From positions 62,001-126,000 of the forward strand of contig CANMLL010000011.1 of the NCBI GenBank assembly GCA_947498775.1: a stretch of 64,000 bases of DNA, in the 5' to 3' direction. Shown here in pieces: positions 35,002-43,394 of the stretch (the first letter of the stretch is position 1; every line of letters starts with the position of its first letter). The translations under genes were made by a program, and so were the position numbers. The DNA is from an uncultured Aquimarina sp. GTDB taxonomy: Bacteria; Bacteroidota; Bacteroidia; Flavobacteriales; Flavobacteriaceae. The notes beneath the pieces are model-generated. The model had not been told where the DNA came from. It did no database searches and saw nothing but the letters and a program-made list of their open reading frames with translations.

Positions 35002-35310
35002 GGCAGATCACCTTATCGCTCTCGAGTACTCGAGGGAGGAAAGTCCGGACACCGTAGCGCAGCATAGCGGGTAACGCCCGTCTCCCGAGGAATCGGGGAG
35101 GACAAGTGCAACAGAAAGTATGTACAGGTAATGCTGTAGTGAAACCAGGTAAACTCTATGCGGTGCAACGCCATGTAAACCAGCTTTTGAGGGTTGCGCG
35201 CCCAATGTTGGAGGGTAGGCGGTTTGAGCCAGTAAGTAATTATTGGCCTAGATAAATGATAAGGACATTCGTTTTGGCGAGGAAACAGAATCCGGCTTAT
35301 GATCTGCTTT
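35002..35310 (+). ncRNA. rnpB: RNase P RNA (bacterial class A)
   Basis: The catalytic RNA of RNase P, which removes tRNA 5' leaders, is recognised by its conserved sequences. These include GAGGAAAGTCCGGAC near 35035-35050, CAACAGAAAGTA (35108-35119), and the 3' ACAGAATCCGGCTTATGATC near 35285. The P1 helix pairs GCAGATCA (35003-35010) with TGATCTGC (35300-35307), followed by a T run that ends transcription. A -7 box TATTTTTG at 34989-34996 matches TAnnTTTG just upstream. Confidence 0.95.
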
Positions 35311-35364
35311 TTTTTTATTTTTTAGGCATATTATTTGATGAGTATCTCTATCAAACACATCATC

Positions 35365-35796
35365 ATGAAAACAAAAATATTGCTACTCTTCTTGTCAATT
35401 TCTTTTAGTTTTTTATCAGCCCAAAATTCAATTCCTCAAAAACAAGAGTTACTTGGTAAATGGGTAGTGAAACCTGATCAAAATATTCCCAACAAAAGTT
35501 ATTTAATTGATTCCAAAATGTACGATAACCCAATTAAAATAGGTGTTGAATTTTTTGTTGGCAAGTATACAGGAAGGTTAAGGATTCGATATTTTCAAGT
35601 ATATGAAAGTAAAAAACCTAGCCGATGCGGATACAACACTTTGTTTCCGGGGAGGTATGGTGGAATAAGAAATGCTGTTTGGTACTATGATGCCAATACG
35701 GGGATATTAAAAATCCAGCATTCAAAGTTTTTAGGAGGAACTTTATTTAAGGTACGAAAGAGCAATTCTTCAGAACTTATATTGATAAGAACTTGA
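35365..35796 (+). CDS. Hypothetical secreted protein
   Basis: Starting at ATG 35365 the protein is 143 residues with a signal peptide MKTKILLLFLSISFSFLSAQ cleaved near residue 20. An upstream ATG at 35335 would put ten residues in front of this signal. The mature part (LLGKWVVKPDQNIPNKSYLI, then strands VEFFVGKYTGRLRIRYFQVY, and VWYYDANTGILKIQHSKF) looks like a small beta barrel, perhaps lipocalin-like. No specific family is recognised. Confidence 0.75.
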   Translation: MKTKILLLFLSISFSFLSAQNSIPQKQELLGKWVVKPDQNIPNKSYLIDSKMYDNPIKIGVEFFVGKYTGRLRIRYFQVYESKKPSRCGYNTLFPGRYGGIRNAVWYYDANTGILKIQHSKFLGGTLFKVRKSNSSELILIRT

Positions 35797-35872
35797 TCTT
35801 TTTTTAAAACTTCTTTAACAAAATAAAAACCTAATTTTCTTGTACCTTGTAGCTCTCAAGAAAATAATTTAC

Positions 35873-37000
35873 ATGAAAATTGCTATAGTTTGCTATCCTA
35901 CCTTCGGAGGTAGTGGTGTTGTTGCTACAGAACTAGGTATTGCGTTGGCCAAATTGAATCACGAAGTTCATTTTATTACCTACAAGCAACCTGTACGACT
36001 TGATCTGCTCAATCCCAATATACATTTTCATGAGGTAAATGTCCCAACATATCCTTTGTTTCATTATCAACCTTACGAGCTTGCATTATCTAGTAAGCTA
36101 GTAGATACTATAAAAAAGTATAAAATCGATTTGCTTCATGTGCATTACGCGATTCCCCATGCTTATGCAGGGTATATGGCAAAAAAGATGTTAGAAGAAG
36201 AAAGTATTTATGTTCCCATGGTAACTACATTGCATGGTACAGATATTACTCTGGTGGGTAATCACCCACGTTATAAACCCGCAGTAACGTTTAGTATCAA
36301 TAATAGCGATATAGTCACTTCTGTGTCGCAAAGTTTAAAAGAAGATACATTACGTTTATTTGAAATTAGAAAAGATATTCAGGTGGTTCCTAATTTTATA
36401 GATGTAAGCCATCAAAAAACTAGCTTTACAGATTGTCAGAGAGATGTAATGGCAGAGCCAGAAGAGAGAATAGTAACCCATATCAGTAATTTTAGAGCAG
36501 TAAAGCGCATATCTGATGTGGTTGATATATTTTATAATATCCAGAAAGAGATGCCTACTAAATTATTAATGGTAGGAGAGGGGCCCGAACGTAAACCTGC
36601 AGAGCAGAAATGTAAAGAATTAGGGATAAGAGATAAAGTAATTTTCTTTGGGAATAGTAATGAAATTGATAAGATTTTGTGTTTTTCAGACCTCTTTCTG
36701 TTGCCTTCTGAAAGAGAAAGTTTTGGACTAGCTGCGCTCGAAGCGATGGTAAATAAAGCACCGGTAATATCTAGTGATGCAGGGGGGATACCAGAGGTTA
36801 ATAAACATGGTGTTTCAGGATATTTAAGTAGCGTGGGTAATGTGAAAGAAATGTCTGAAAATGCGATAAAGATTTTAGAAAACGACGATATTCTTGAGAT
36901 ATTCAAACAAAATGCATATAAAGAAGCCAAAAAATTTGACGTAAATGAAATCGTTCCTAAATACATTGCATTATACGAAGGTGCATTAGCAATGTCTTAG
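35873..37000 (+). CDS. bshA: N-acetyl-alpha-D-glucosaminyl L-malate synthase
   Basis: This 375-residue GT4 glycosyltransferase carries out the first step of bacillithiol synthesis, joining GlcNAc from UDP-GlcNAc to L-malate. ATG 35873 gives the family start MKIAIVCYPTFGGSGVVATELG. Other motifs are LLHVHYAIPHAYAGYMA, TTLHGTDITLVG, and the EX7E-type region LPSERESFGLAALEAM (about 280-295). BshA is widespread in Bacteroidota. bshB and bshC are not adjacent here. The annotation rests on the distinctive N-terminal GGSGVVA and LHGTDIT motifs. Confidence 0.92.
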   Translation: MKIAIVCYPTFGGSGVVATELGIALAKLNHEVHFITYKQPVRLDLLNPNIHFHEVNVPTYPLFHYQPYELALSSKLVDTIKKYKIDLLHVHYAIPHAYAGYMAKKMLEEESIYVPMVTTLHGTDITLVGNHPRYKPAVTFSINNSDIVTSVSQSLKEDTLRLFEIRKDIQVVPNFIDVSHQKTSFTDCQRDVMAEPEERIVTHISNFRAVKRISDVVDIFYNIQKEMPTKLLMVGEGPERKPAEQKCKELGIRDKVIFFGNSNEIDKILCFSDLFLLPSERESFGLAALEAMVNKAPVISSDAGGIPEVNKHGVSGYLSSVGNVKEMSENAIKILENDDILEIFKQNAYKEAKKFDVNEIVPKYIALYEGALAMS

Positions 37001-37029
37001 GAACGATTTATATAAGTACTATCTTTTGT

Positions 37030-37530
37030 TTAGAATTTGTACCGAACAGATAAACCCCAATCGATTTCAAGATCATCTGTATCATCAGTTATTCCAAATT
37101 CAGGTCTTATATCAAAGGACAATTGTAGAGGAATCGCAAAATTATATTCAATCCCCACATTTCCTGCAATAAATACGTCAAATTCACTATCTGCTGCGTC
37201 AGAATCAAAAGTAAGGTATCTTAATGAAGCACCTGGGCCTACATACCAATAAAGACCTTTGTTAATACCAAACATCCAATGATATAATCCTGTAAGCTTA
37301 TACAAATCGAAATCTAAACCTCCTGCATCTTCGTTACGCCACCCAAAATCAATTTCAACTCTATTATCACTACTTACCAGACGCTGATAAGTTGCTTCTA
37401 GACCAAGTCCTGTATCATCTTCATCTCCTAATCGAAGACCTATTGCATTTTTGGATAAGCTTTCCTGAGCTTGTAGGACTCCCGAAAATGCCATGGTAAA
37501 AATCATAATTACTAAAATTTGCTTAATCAT
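37030..37530 (-). CDS. Outer-membrane beta-barrel protein
   Basis: This 166-residue protein has a signal peptide (MIKQILVIMIFTMAFSGVLQAQ). Beta-hairpin segments follow: NAIGLRLGDEDDTGLGLEAT, NRVEIDFGWRN, GLYHWMFGINKGLYWYVGPG, IEYNFAIPLQLSFDIRPEFG, and a terminal LSVRYKF ending in Phe, the usual outer-membrane insertion signal. It is a small porin-like or OmpW-like barrel of unknown function. Confidence 0.85.
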   Translation of the reverse strand: MIKQILVIMIFTMAFSGVLQAQESLSKNAIGLRLGDEDDTGLGLEATYQRLVSSDNRVEIDFGWRNEDAGGLDFDLYKLTGLYHWMFGINKGLYWYVGPGASLRYLTFDSDAADSEFDVFIAGNVGIEYNFAIPLQLSFDIRPEFGITDDTDDLEIDWGLSVRYKF

Positions 37531-37624
37531 AATAATAAATTTAGGTTTGTTGTTTAACGAAGCTAATATAACGTCACTATGATGTTATTGTTGTGAAAAG
37601 TACTTAAAATTTTGTTAATTTCGA

Positions 37625-38437
37625 TCAATTACATTTTCTATTTACATTTGTACTTTCGAAAATCTTATCGGCAGAATTAGCAATAAAACCTGTAAAAAGA
37701 TTACCTTCTGCTGTCGGATATCGTAGTGCGAATTCATAATAGCATGATGTTACTTTTTTGATCTTTTCTTTAAATTCTACCTCGATTTCATCTGCTAACA
37801 TGCTAGACTGTTCTAAGAACAAAGAGGGATTACCTTTGATCTTGCCACCAGAAGAATTTAATTTAAATCCATTGGTTTGTAGAAATTCATTAACCTGAGC
37901 TAAAGACTCAAATGATTTTAGTTTATTAACATCTACAGTAAAATGATTCGAACAAAAACCATTAACATACATCCATGCCGCATATTCAGATTCTTCAAGA
38001 AGTTCTTGATAGATCTTTAATGACGGTTTTGGCCAAACTCTTCCTTTTAAGATCAAATCTTTTGCATTAAATGTATTGGGTTGAACTTGATTTAAGATAA
38101 CATCAATAGTCTTTTGTAGTTTCATCGAAAATTCCTCCAGTAGCAACTCGCTTATAAAAATTTTTGGAGCATTTGGATCATCTTTATGTTCAAAGTGTTT
38201 TGCAAATAATTTTTTGGTCTTAAAATGATATTCACCTTTGGGTTCATATCCCATGGCTATAAATGGTTTAGAAAGCACATCAATAGTAACACGTGGATCA
38301 TTAAAAGTACGAATAGCAATATGATCGTTGCATATAATTTCTCCTTTGGCTTCAAATAAAGCCTTTACTTTTGCTGCAGAAGGAGTTTTTGCTGTATAAT
38401 TTTGCCAAAGTTGCTCAAAAAAAGCTATAGAATCCAT
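37625..38437 (-). CDS. DUF1338 / HglS-like 2-oxoadipate dioxygenase/decarboxylase
   Basis: This 270-residue protein of the DUF1338 family shows NDHIAIRTFNDPRVTIDVL (H39 as a likely Fe ligand), the EYHFKTKKLFAKHF segment, ISELLLEEFS, and a second conserved His in SNHFTVDVN. The Pseudomonas member HglS converts 2-oxoadipate to D-2-hydroxyglutarate in lysine catabolism. This gene is divergent from an Lrp/AsnC regulator and a YdiJ-type dehydrogenase (D-2-hydroxyglutarate oxidase), which supports that assignment. The substrate is inferred from this context. Confidence 0.8.
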   Translation of the reverse strand: MDSIAFFEQLWQNYTAKTPSAAKVKALFEAKGEIICNDHIAIRTFNDPRVTIDVLSKPFIAMGYEPKGEYHFKTKKLFAKHFEHKDDPNAPKIFISELLLEEFSMKLQKTIDVILNQVQPNTFNAKDLILKGRVWPKPSLKIYQELLEESEYAAWMYVNGFCSNHFTVDVNKLKSFESLAQVNEFLQTNGFKLNSSGGKIKGNPSLFLEQSSMLADEIEVEFKEKIKKVTSCYYEFALRYPTAEGNLFTGFIANSADKIFESTNVNRKCN

Positions 38438-38530
38438 TTATAATATGTTTTTATTTGATGCAAAATTATTATTTTTGACCTGCATTATAGTTTTTTTATT
38501 CAGAATTAACTTAAATATATCATTTTTTGT

Positions 38531-38571
38531 GTCAATTTAATTTTATTTGATTGAAGAAATAAAAAATTGAC
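38531..38571. promoter_or_regulatory. Candidate Lrp/AsnC operator in divergent gap
   Basis: GTCAATTT at 38531-38538 is inverted as AAATTGAC at 38564-38571. The gap 38438-38597 is very AT-rich. TAATTTTG on the minus strand (38468..38461) is a perfect -7 box for the DUF1338 gene, and TATTTTTG at 38470-38477 is one on the plus strand. The palindrome upstream of an Lrp gene suggests self-regulation; this is untested inference. Confidence 0.35.
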
Positions 38572-38597
38572 CTTCTATTTTTTAATTTTTCAAAGTT

Positions 38598-39080
38598 ATG
38601 TATCATTTTGACTACATCGATCAACAAATATTATTGCAAATAAGAAAAGATGCAAGGAAACCGTTTTCTCAAATTGCAGATGAGCTAAAGATTTCCAACT
38701 CTTTGGTTCATCAACGAATTAGAAAGCTTAAGGAACGTGAAGTAATTGATCAGGCAGAGTTTGTCGTAAGTGAAAAGCAAATTGGGTTTAGTACCAAATC
38801 CTATGTTGGGATTAAACTAAGAGAAGCAAGATACGCAGAGAAAGTTGTTGAGGGGCTAAAAAAAATACCAGAAATTCAAGAATGTAATTACGTATCTGGT
38901 AATTATGCGATTTTCATTCTTATTTTTGCACAAGACAACCAACATTTAAGAAAAATTCTGTACGAACAAGTACACCAAATTGATGGTGTGGCAGGAACCG
39001 ATAGTTTTATTTGTTTTGATACCAATTTTAAAAGACCTGTATCTTTGGATACAATAGTGAAGAAGGAAAAATATGATTAG
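38598..39080 (+). CDS. Lrp/AsnC family transcriptional regulator
   Basis: This 160-residue protein has an N-terminal winged helix (YIDQQILLQIRKDARKPFSQIADELKISNSLVHQRI) and a C-terminal RAM (amino-acid ligand) domain (about 70-150) with FSTKSYVGIKL and IPEIQECNYVSGNYAIFILI. These regulators sense amino acids. Its ORF overlaps the downstream dehydrogenase by 8 bp, so they are translated together, and it is divergent from the DUF1338 gene. It probably senses lysine, 2-aminoadipate or a related amino acid, judged from the neighbours only. Confidence 0.92.
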   Translation: MYHFDYIDQQILLQIRKDARKPFSQIADELKISNSLVHQRIRKLKEREVIDQAEFVVSEKQIGFSTKSYVGIKLREARYAEKVVEGLKKIPEIQECNYVSGNYAIFILIFAQDNQHLRKILYEQVHQIDGVAGTDSFICFDTNFKRPVSLDTIVKKEKYD

Positions 39081-42000
39081 TAATGATACATTAACTTCGT
39101 TAAGCAAACAGTTAGATGGTGAAGTGAGGTTTGATAATCTTAGCAAAGCTATTTATGCTACTGATGCGTCTGTATATCGCAGGATTCCTTTGGCGATTAC
39201 TTTTCCAAAGTCGGTAGATGATATAAAGAAGTTAGTGCAGTTTGCTTCAGAAAATCAAGTAGGTCTTATCCCTAGGACTGCTGGTACTTCATTGGCCGGA
39301 CAATGTGTGGGAGATGGTATTGTGGTCGATGTATCCAGGCATTTTACTAAAATAATTTCTGTAGATACTAAAAACAAAACGGTCACCGTACATCCCGGAG
39401 TGATACGAGATGATCTTAATCGATTTTTAGAACCTTATGGTTTATTTTTTGGCCCCAATACATCAACATCAAATAGATGTATGATAGGAGGGATGGTTGG
39501 TAATAACAGTAGTGGTACAACTTCAATTCAATATGGAGTTACACGAGATAAAGTGCTATCGTTGCAAACTATTTTGGCCGACGGAAGCGAAGTTGTTTTT
39601 TCTGAAATTACAGAGGCAGAATTTGAGGATAAGAAAAAATCAGAAACTCTTGAAGGAAAAATTTATCAAGAGATTTATAATCAGCTTTCTTCTAAAGCCG
39701 TTCAACAACAAATAAAAGACAATTTTCCTAAACCAGAAATTCACCGACGCAACACTGGGTATGCTATAGATGAATTAGTAAATTCTAAAGTTTTTTCTGA
39801 GGATCCATCGAGTTTTAATATGTGCAAGTTACTATCCGGGAGTGAAGGGACTTTGGCCTTTACCACCCAGATTACGTTGCAATTGGATGAACTGCCACCT
39901 GGGGAATCTCTCATGATTGCAGCACATTTCAAGACGATAAGTGATTGCATGAAAGCGGTAGCACCTGTCATGAAACATTCGTTATTCACTTGTGAAATGA
40001 TGGATAAAACTATATTGGACTGCACAAAAAACAATATCGAACAGTTGAAAAATCGGTTTTTTATTGTAGAAGATCCAAAGGCTATTTTGATGCTAGAATT
40101 GAGAAGTACTACTACTGAAGATTTAGAAATGCAGAAGAAAGCCTTATTAAAAACTTTGGAAGCGTCAAACTTAAGTTATGCAAACCCAATTTTACTGGGA
40201 AAAGAAATTGACCAGGCATTAGAACTTCGAAAAGCAGGACTTGGACTGCTTGGTAACATTGTTGGTGATAAAAAAGCCGTTGCCTGTATCGAAGATACAG
40301 CTGTTGCCATCTCAGACCTGGCAGATTATATTTCAGAATTTACAGAATTGATGGAGAATTATGGTCAAAAATCAGTGTATTATGCTCATGCAGGGGCAGG
40401 AGAATTACATTTAAGACCCATTTTGGATCTAAAGAAAAGTGAGGACGTGACATTATTCAAAAAAATAACGGATGATGTGGCAGCTTTGGTGAAAAAGTAC
40501 CAGGGGTCTATGAGTGGTGAACACGGAGATGGAATTGTAAGAGCAAGTTATATTCCTTTCATGATAGGTGAAGAGAACTATCTAATTGTTAGAAACATCA
40601 AAGAAGTTTTTGATTCTAATTACATCTTTAATCCAGGCAAGATTGTTGATGCCTTTCCAATGAATCAAAAGTTACGATATGCAATAGACCGAAAAGAACC
40701 GGAAGTCGATACGTTGATGGATTTTTCGGATTCTTTAGGAATTCTTAGGGCTACCGAAAAATGTAATGGAAGCGGAGATTGTCGTAAATCTGTCGAAGCA
40801 GGTGGTACCATGTGTCCCAGTTATCGAGCTACAAAAAATGAAAAAGATACTACCCGGGGAAGAGCAAATGCACTACGTGAGTTTTTAACGAACAGCGAAA
40901 AGGTAAACAAGTTTAATAATAAGGAATTAAAAGAGGTTTTTGATCTTTGTTTAAGCTGTAAAGGATGTGCAAGCGAATGCCCGTCGAATGTTGATGTAGC
41001 AGCGCTTAAAGCAGAGTTTGAGTATCAATATCAAAAGGAAAATGGAGTTTCGTTAAGAACCAAGTTATTTGCAAATAACAACCGATTGAACGAATTAGGA
41101 AGAGTAGCTCCGGGGATAACCAATTTCTTTTTTAAAAATAAATTTACTTCAGGAATCTTGAAGTCTTCTCTTGGAGTTGCAAAAAACAGGGAATTACCAT
41201 TGTTAAGCAAGCAATCACTAAGAAAATGGTGTAACCAAAACCTTGAAAAAATCCAACCTTCAAAACCAATCAAAACCGTTTATTTTTTTATCGATGAATT
41301 TACCAATCATTTGGATACCGAAATAGGAATTGATGCAATAGAATTGCTAACTAAATTACAGTACAAAATAAAGATCGTTGACCATAAAGAAAGTGGGCGT
41401 GCTTTTATTTCAAAAGGTCTTCTAAAGCAAGCAAAAAAGTTGGCCAATTATAATGTAGGGGTTTTTGAAGGTATCATATCTGATAGAACTCCTTTAATTG
41501 GACTTGAACCTTCTGCAATATTAACTTTTCGAGACGAATATCTTAGATTGGCAGATAATAAAGAAAACGCTAGATCCCTTTCAAAAAATACGTTTTTGAT
41601 TGATGAGTTTTTGGCATCTGAAATAGAAAAAGGAAATATTACTTCCGACCAGTTTACAAAAGACCTCATAATAGTAAAATTGCATGGGCATTGTCATCAA
41701 AAAGCATTGTCTAATATTCATAACACTTTTAAACTTCTTAATTTACCAGAAAATTTTAAGGTTACGATCATTCCTTCGGGATGTTGTGGTATGGCAGGGT
41801 CTTTTGGATATGAGAAAGAGCATTATGCGGTTAGTATGCAAATAGGCGAACAAACCTTGTTCCCTGCAATAAGAAAAGCACCTGAAGATGTTATTATTAC
41901 TGCCGTTGGCACCAGTTGCAGGCATCAAATAAAAGATGGGACAGATCGTAATGCTTTTCACCCGGTTACAATTCTTAAGTGTGCTTTGGTTAATCAATAG
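39073..42000 (+). CDS. YdiJ-type FAD / Fe-S D-2-hydroxyacid dehydrogenase
   Basis: This 975-residue fusion has an FAD-binding type 4 domain (40-270; RTAGTSLAGQCVGDGIVVDV) and an FAD-oxidase C domain (to about 530; MSGEHGDGIVRASYIPFM). A ferredoxin-like [4Fe-4S] part follows (CNGSGDCRKSVEAGGTMCPSY near 560 and CLSCKGCASECPSN near 620). A C-terminal CCG heterodisulfide-reductase-like domain has HGHCHQKAL and IIPSGCCGMAGSFGYE. E. coli YdiJ, of the same layout, oxidises D-2-hydroxyglutarate to 2-oxoglutarate. Beside the DUF1338 gene it would finish a 2-oxoadipate to 2-oxoglutarate route. The substrate is inferred. Confidence 0.9.
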   Translation: MISNDTLTSLSKQLDGEVRFDNLSKAIYATDASVYRRIPLAITFPKSVDDIKKLVQFASENQVGLIPRTAGTSLAGQCVGDGIVVDVSRHFTKIISVDTKNKTVTVHPGVIRDDLNRFLEPYGLFFGPNTSTSNRCMIGGMVGNNSSGTTSIQYGVTRDKVLSLQTILADGSEVVFSEITEAEFEDKKKSETLEGKIYQEIYNQLSSKAVQQQIKDNFPKPEIHRRNTGYAIDELVNSKVFSEDPSSFNMCKLLSGSEGTLAFTTQITLQLDELPPGESLMIAAHFKTISDCMKAVAPVMKHSLFTCEMMDKTILDCTKNNIEQLKNRFFIVEDPKAILMLELRSTTTEDLEMQKKALLKTLEASNLSYANPILLGKEIDQALELRKAGLGLLGNIVGDKKAVACIEDTAVAISDLADYISEFTELMENYGQKSVYYAHAGAGELHLRPILDLKKSEDVTLFKKITDDVAALVKKYQGSMSGEHGDGIVRASYIPFMIGEENYLIVRNIKEVFDSNYIFNPGKIVDAFPMNQKLRYAIDRKEPEVDTLMDFSDSLGILRATEKCNGSGDCRKSVEAGGTMCPSYRATKNEKDTTRGRANALREFLTNSEKVNKFNNKELKEVFDLCLSCKGCASECPSNVDVAALKAEFEYQYQKENGVSLRTKLFANNNRLNELGRVAPGITNFFFKNKFTSGILKSSLGVAKNRELPLLSKQSLRKWCNQNLEKIQPSKPIKTVYFFIDEFTNHLDTEIGIDAIELLTKLQYKIKIVDHKESGRAFISKGLLKQAKKLANYNVGVFEGIISDRTPLIGLEPSAILTFRDEYLRLADNKENARSLSKNTFLIDEFLASEIEKGNITSDQFTKDLIIVKLHGHCHQKALSNIHNTFKLLNLPENFKVTIIPSGCCGMAGSFGYEKEHYAVSMQIGEQTLFPAIRKAPEDVIITAVGTSCRHQIKDGTDRNAFHPVTILKCALVNQ

Positions 42001-42138
42001 CATTCCCCGAGATTATGCTCTGGGTGTACCGCCAATATCCAAGACAAAAGTCTAGTTTCTTGATTCTTGCAGCGTAGCGGTCCTGTTTCTGATGCCTCAA
42101 TGGCATTGCGAGGTAGTTCATTTATCAATAATCCGGGT
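42001..42138. repeat. REP-like palindromes next to the decayed miaE copy
   Basis: This stretch has short palindromes, including CCTC-AATG-G-CATT-GC-GAGG at 42095-42113 and CCCGAG/CTCTGGG near 42007-42025. The latter recalls the CCTCGGGGAGTTATGCCCCG palindrome at 57436-57458. No gene is supported; a short open frame from the miaE remnant reads through it after a frameshift. Confidence 0.45.
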
Positions 42139-42328
42139 TTACCCATGTATTGTTTCTGATGTACCGTACCTTTGATAAGTTCTCCTTCGAATTTTAGTAG
42201 ATCTTCCCAGAGTTGATCTACATTAATATCTTTTCCATATTTACGAGCAAAATCAATAAATGTAGTGTAGTGACCAGCCTCGCTAATCATTAGATCTCGA
42301 TAGAATTTTGACAATTCTGGATCTTTTA

Positions 42329-42898
42329 TTGGTCTCAAAAATAGTTAAAACTATGCACTTTAGTGCATTTCGCTTTAGCTTCTAAAAATACCTACCTTTG
42401 TTTTATGTTGGAACAAAGGATAAATGGTCATACAGTTTCCAGATTGACAGTTCATATAGTTTGGAGCACAAAATATAGATATTCGGTTTTACAGGGTGAC
42501 ATTCAAAAGAAATGTAGAGAGATTTTGATACAGATTTGTGATGCAGAAGGAGTTAATATTTTGAAAGGAGTAGTTAGTAAAGATCATGTTCATATGCACA
42601 TTGAGTATCGTCCTTCTCAAGATATAAGTAGTTTGGTTAAAAAATTCAAGAGTAGGAGTTCAAGACTTTTACAGCAAGATTTTCCTAAATTACATAAGCG
42701 ATATTGGGGGCGTCACTTTTGGGCAATAGGTTTTGGGTGTTGGAGTACAGGAAATATTACAGATAAAATGGTGAATGAATATTTAGAACATCACAGAAAG
42801 TCAAACAATGACAACGAAAACTTTATAATTGAATGATCACGGATTGCTGACTTTAGTCAGATTTAAAAACCTATGGCACTTTAGTCCATAGTGGTTTA
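42329..42898 (+). mobile_element. IS200/IS605-type insertion sequence, about 570 bp
   Basis: The element lies inside the miaE pseudogene, splitting LSEKL from DPELSKFY. It contains one TnpA gene and subterminal hairpins typical of the family: ATGCACT-TT-AGTGCAT (42353-42368) at the left, CTGACT-TT-AGTCAG (42847-42860) and CTATGG(C)ACT-TT-AGTCCATAG (42871-42891) at the right. All three share the core ACTTTAGT. There are no terminal inverted repeats and no clear target duplication, as expected for single-strand HUH transposition. Boundaries are estimated to within a few bases by comparison with the intact miaE. Confidence 0.85.
42405..42836 (+). CDS. tnpA: IS200/IS605 family transposase TnpA
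   Basis: ATG 42405 gives 143 residues; the earlier GTG at 42363 lies in the end hairpin. The catalytic HUH motif is HVHMH at residues 61-65 and the tyrosine nucleophile is Y126 in NITDKMVNEYLEHH. RYWGRHFWAIGF is a family segment. Key residues are intact, so the protein may still be active even though the host gene is decayed. No TnpB is present. Confidence 0.93.
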   Translation: MLEQRINGHTVSRLTVHIVWSTKYRYSVLQGDIQKKCREILIQICDAEGVNILKGVVSKDHVHMHIEYRPSQDISSLVKKFKSRSSRLLQQDFPKLHKRYWGRHFWAIGFGCWSTGNITDKMVNEYLEHHRKSNNDNENFIIE

Positions 42899-43394
42899 GT
42901 TTTTCTGAAAGTAGTTTAAAACGTTCATAACTGCAAGCTTCAATCATTGCAGAAAATAACGGTTGCCTTACTAATCCTTATTTTCGACTGCCATTACCGC
43001 CTTTTACTTTATATTTAAATAATTCATTGACATAGCTGTCTTTGCGCTCACGTCCCAAAGTATATCCTCGTTTTTTAATGATATCATGCACCATTTGGAA
43101 ATGTTCTAGTTCTTCTTGTGCTAATACCAATAAATCAGTAACCAAGTCCTAATGCTCAGAATTCATAGTAATGATAGTGATTGCATTTGTTGCTGCTTTT
43201 TGCTCATATCAGGCATGATCTATAATAATTTCTTCAATATTTGTTTCTGCAATAGCTGCCCAACGTGGATCTGTTGCCAATTTTGAACCCGAGCATAGTT
43301 GTATTATTTTAGTACTTCCAGACAAATATAGGTGTTCTGCGGTCTATAATTGTCTGGAAGTTTTTAACTTACAGTTAGTAGTATCCCGTAACCC

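Larger units (their letters stand above)
42139..43296 (-). pseudogene. Decayed second miaE copy, interrupted by an IS200/IS605-type element
   Basis: Read on the minus strand from ATG 43296, the sequence encodes a MiaE-like protein (ATDPRWAAIAETNIEEIIID, then EELEHFQMVHDIIKKRGYTLG, IEACSYERFKLLSEKL, DPELSKFYRDLMISEAGHYT). It is broken several times: a one-base insertion near 43278, stops at 43209-43211 (TGA), 43149-43151 (TAG) and 42978-42980 (TAA), an IS insertion at about 42329-42898, and a frameshift near 42160 before the normal SETIHG end at 42139. It is a nonfunctional paralog of miaE at 32184. The diiron motifs show it was once a real hydroxylase. Confidence 0.9.

Noticed and set aside
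35008-35205. Minus-strand open frame of 65 codons
   Set aside because: It lies entirely within the RNase P RNA gene and has no support as a protein.
41994-42338. Independent 114-residue protein on the minus strand
   Set aside because: Its first part is the C-terminal half of the decayed miaE and its tail reads through a frameshift into REP-like sequence.
42363-42404. Upstream GTG start for the TnpA gene
   Set aside because: It lies inside the left-end hairpin of the element; the ATG at 42405 gives the normal family N-terminus.
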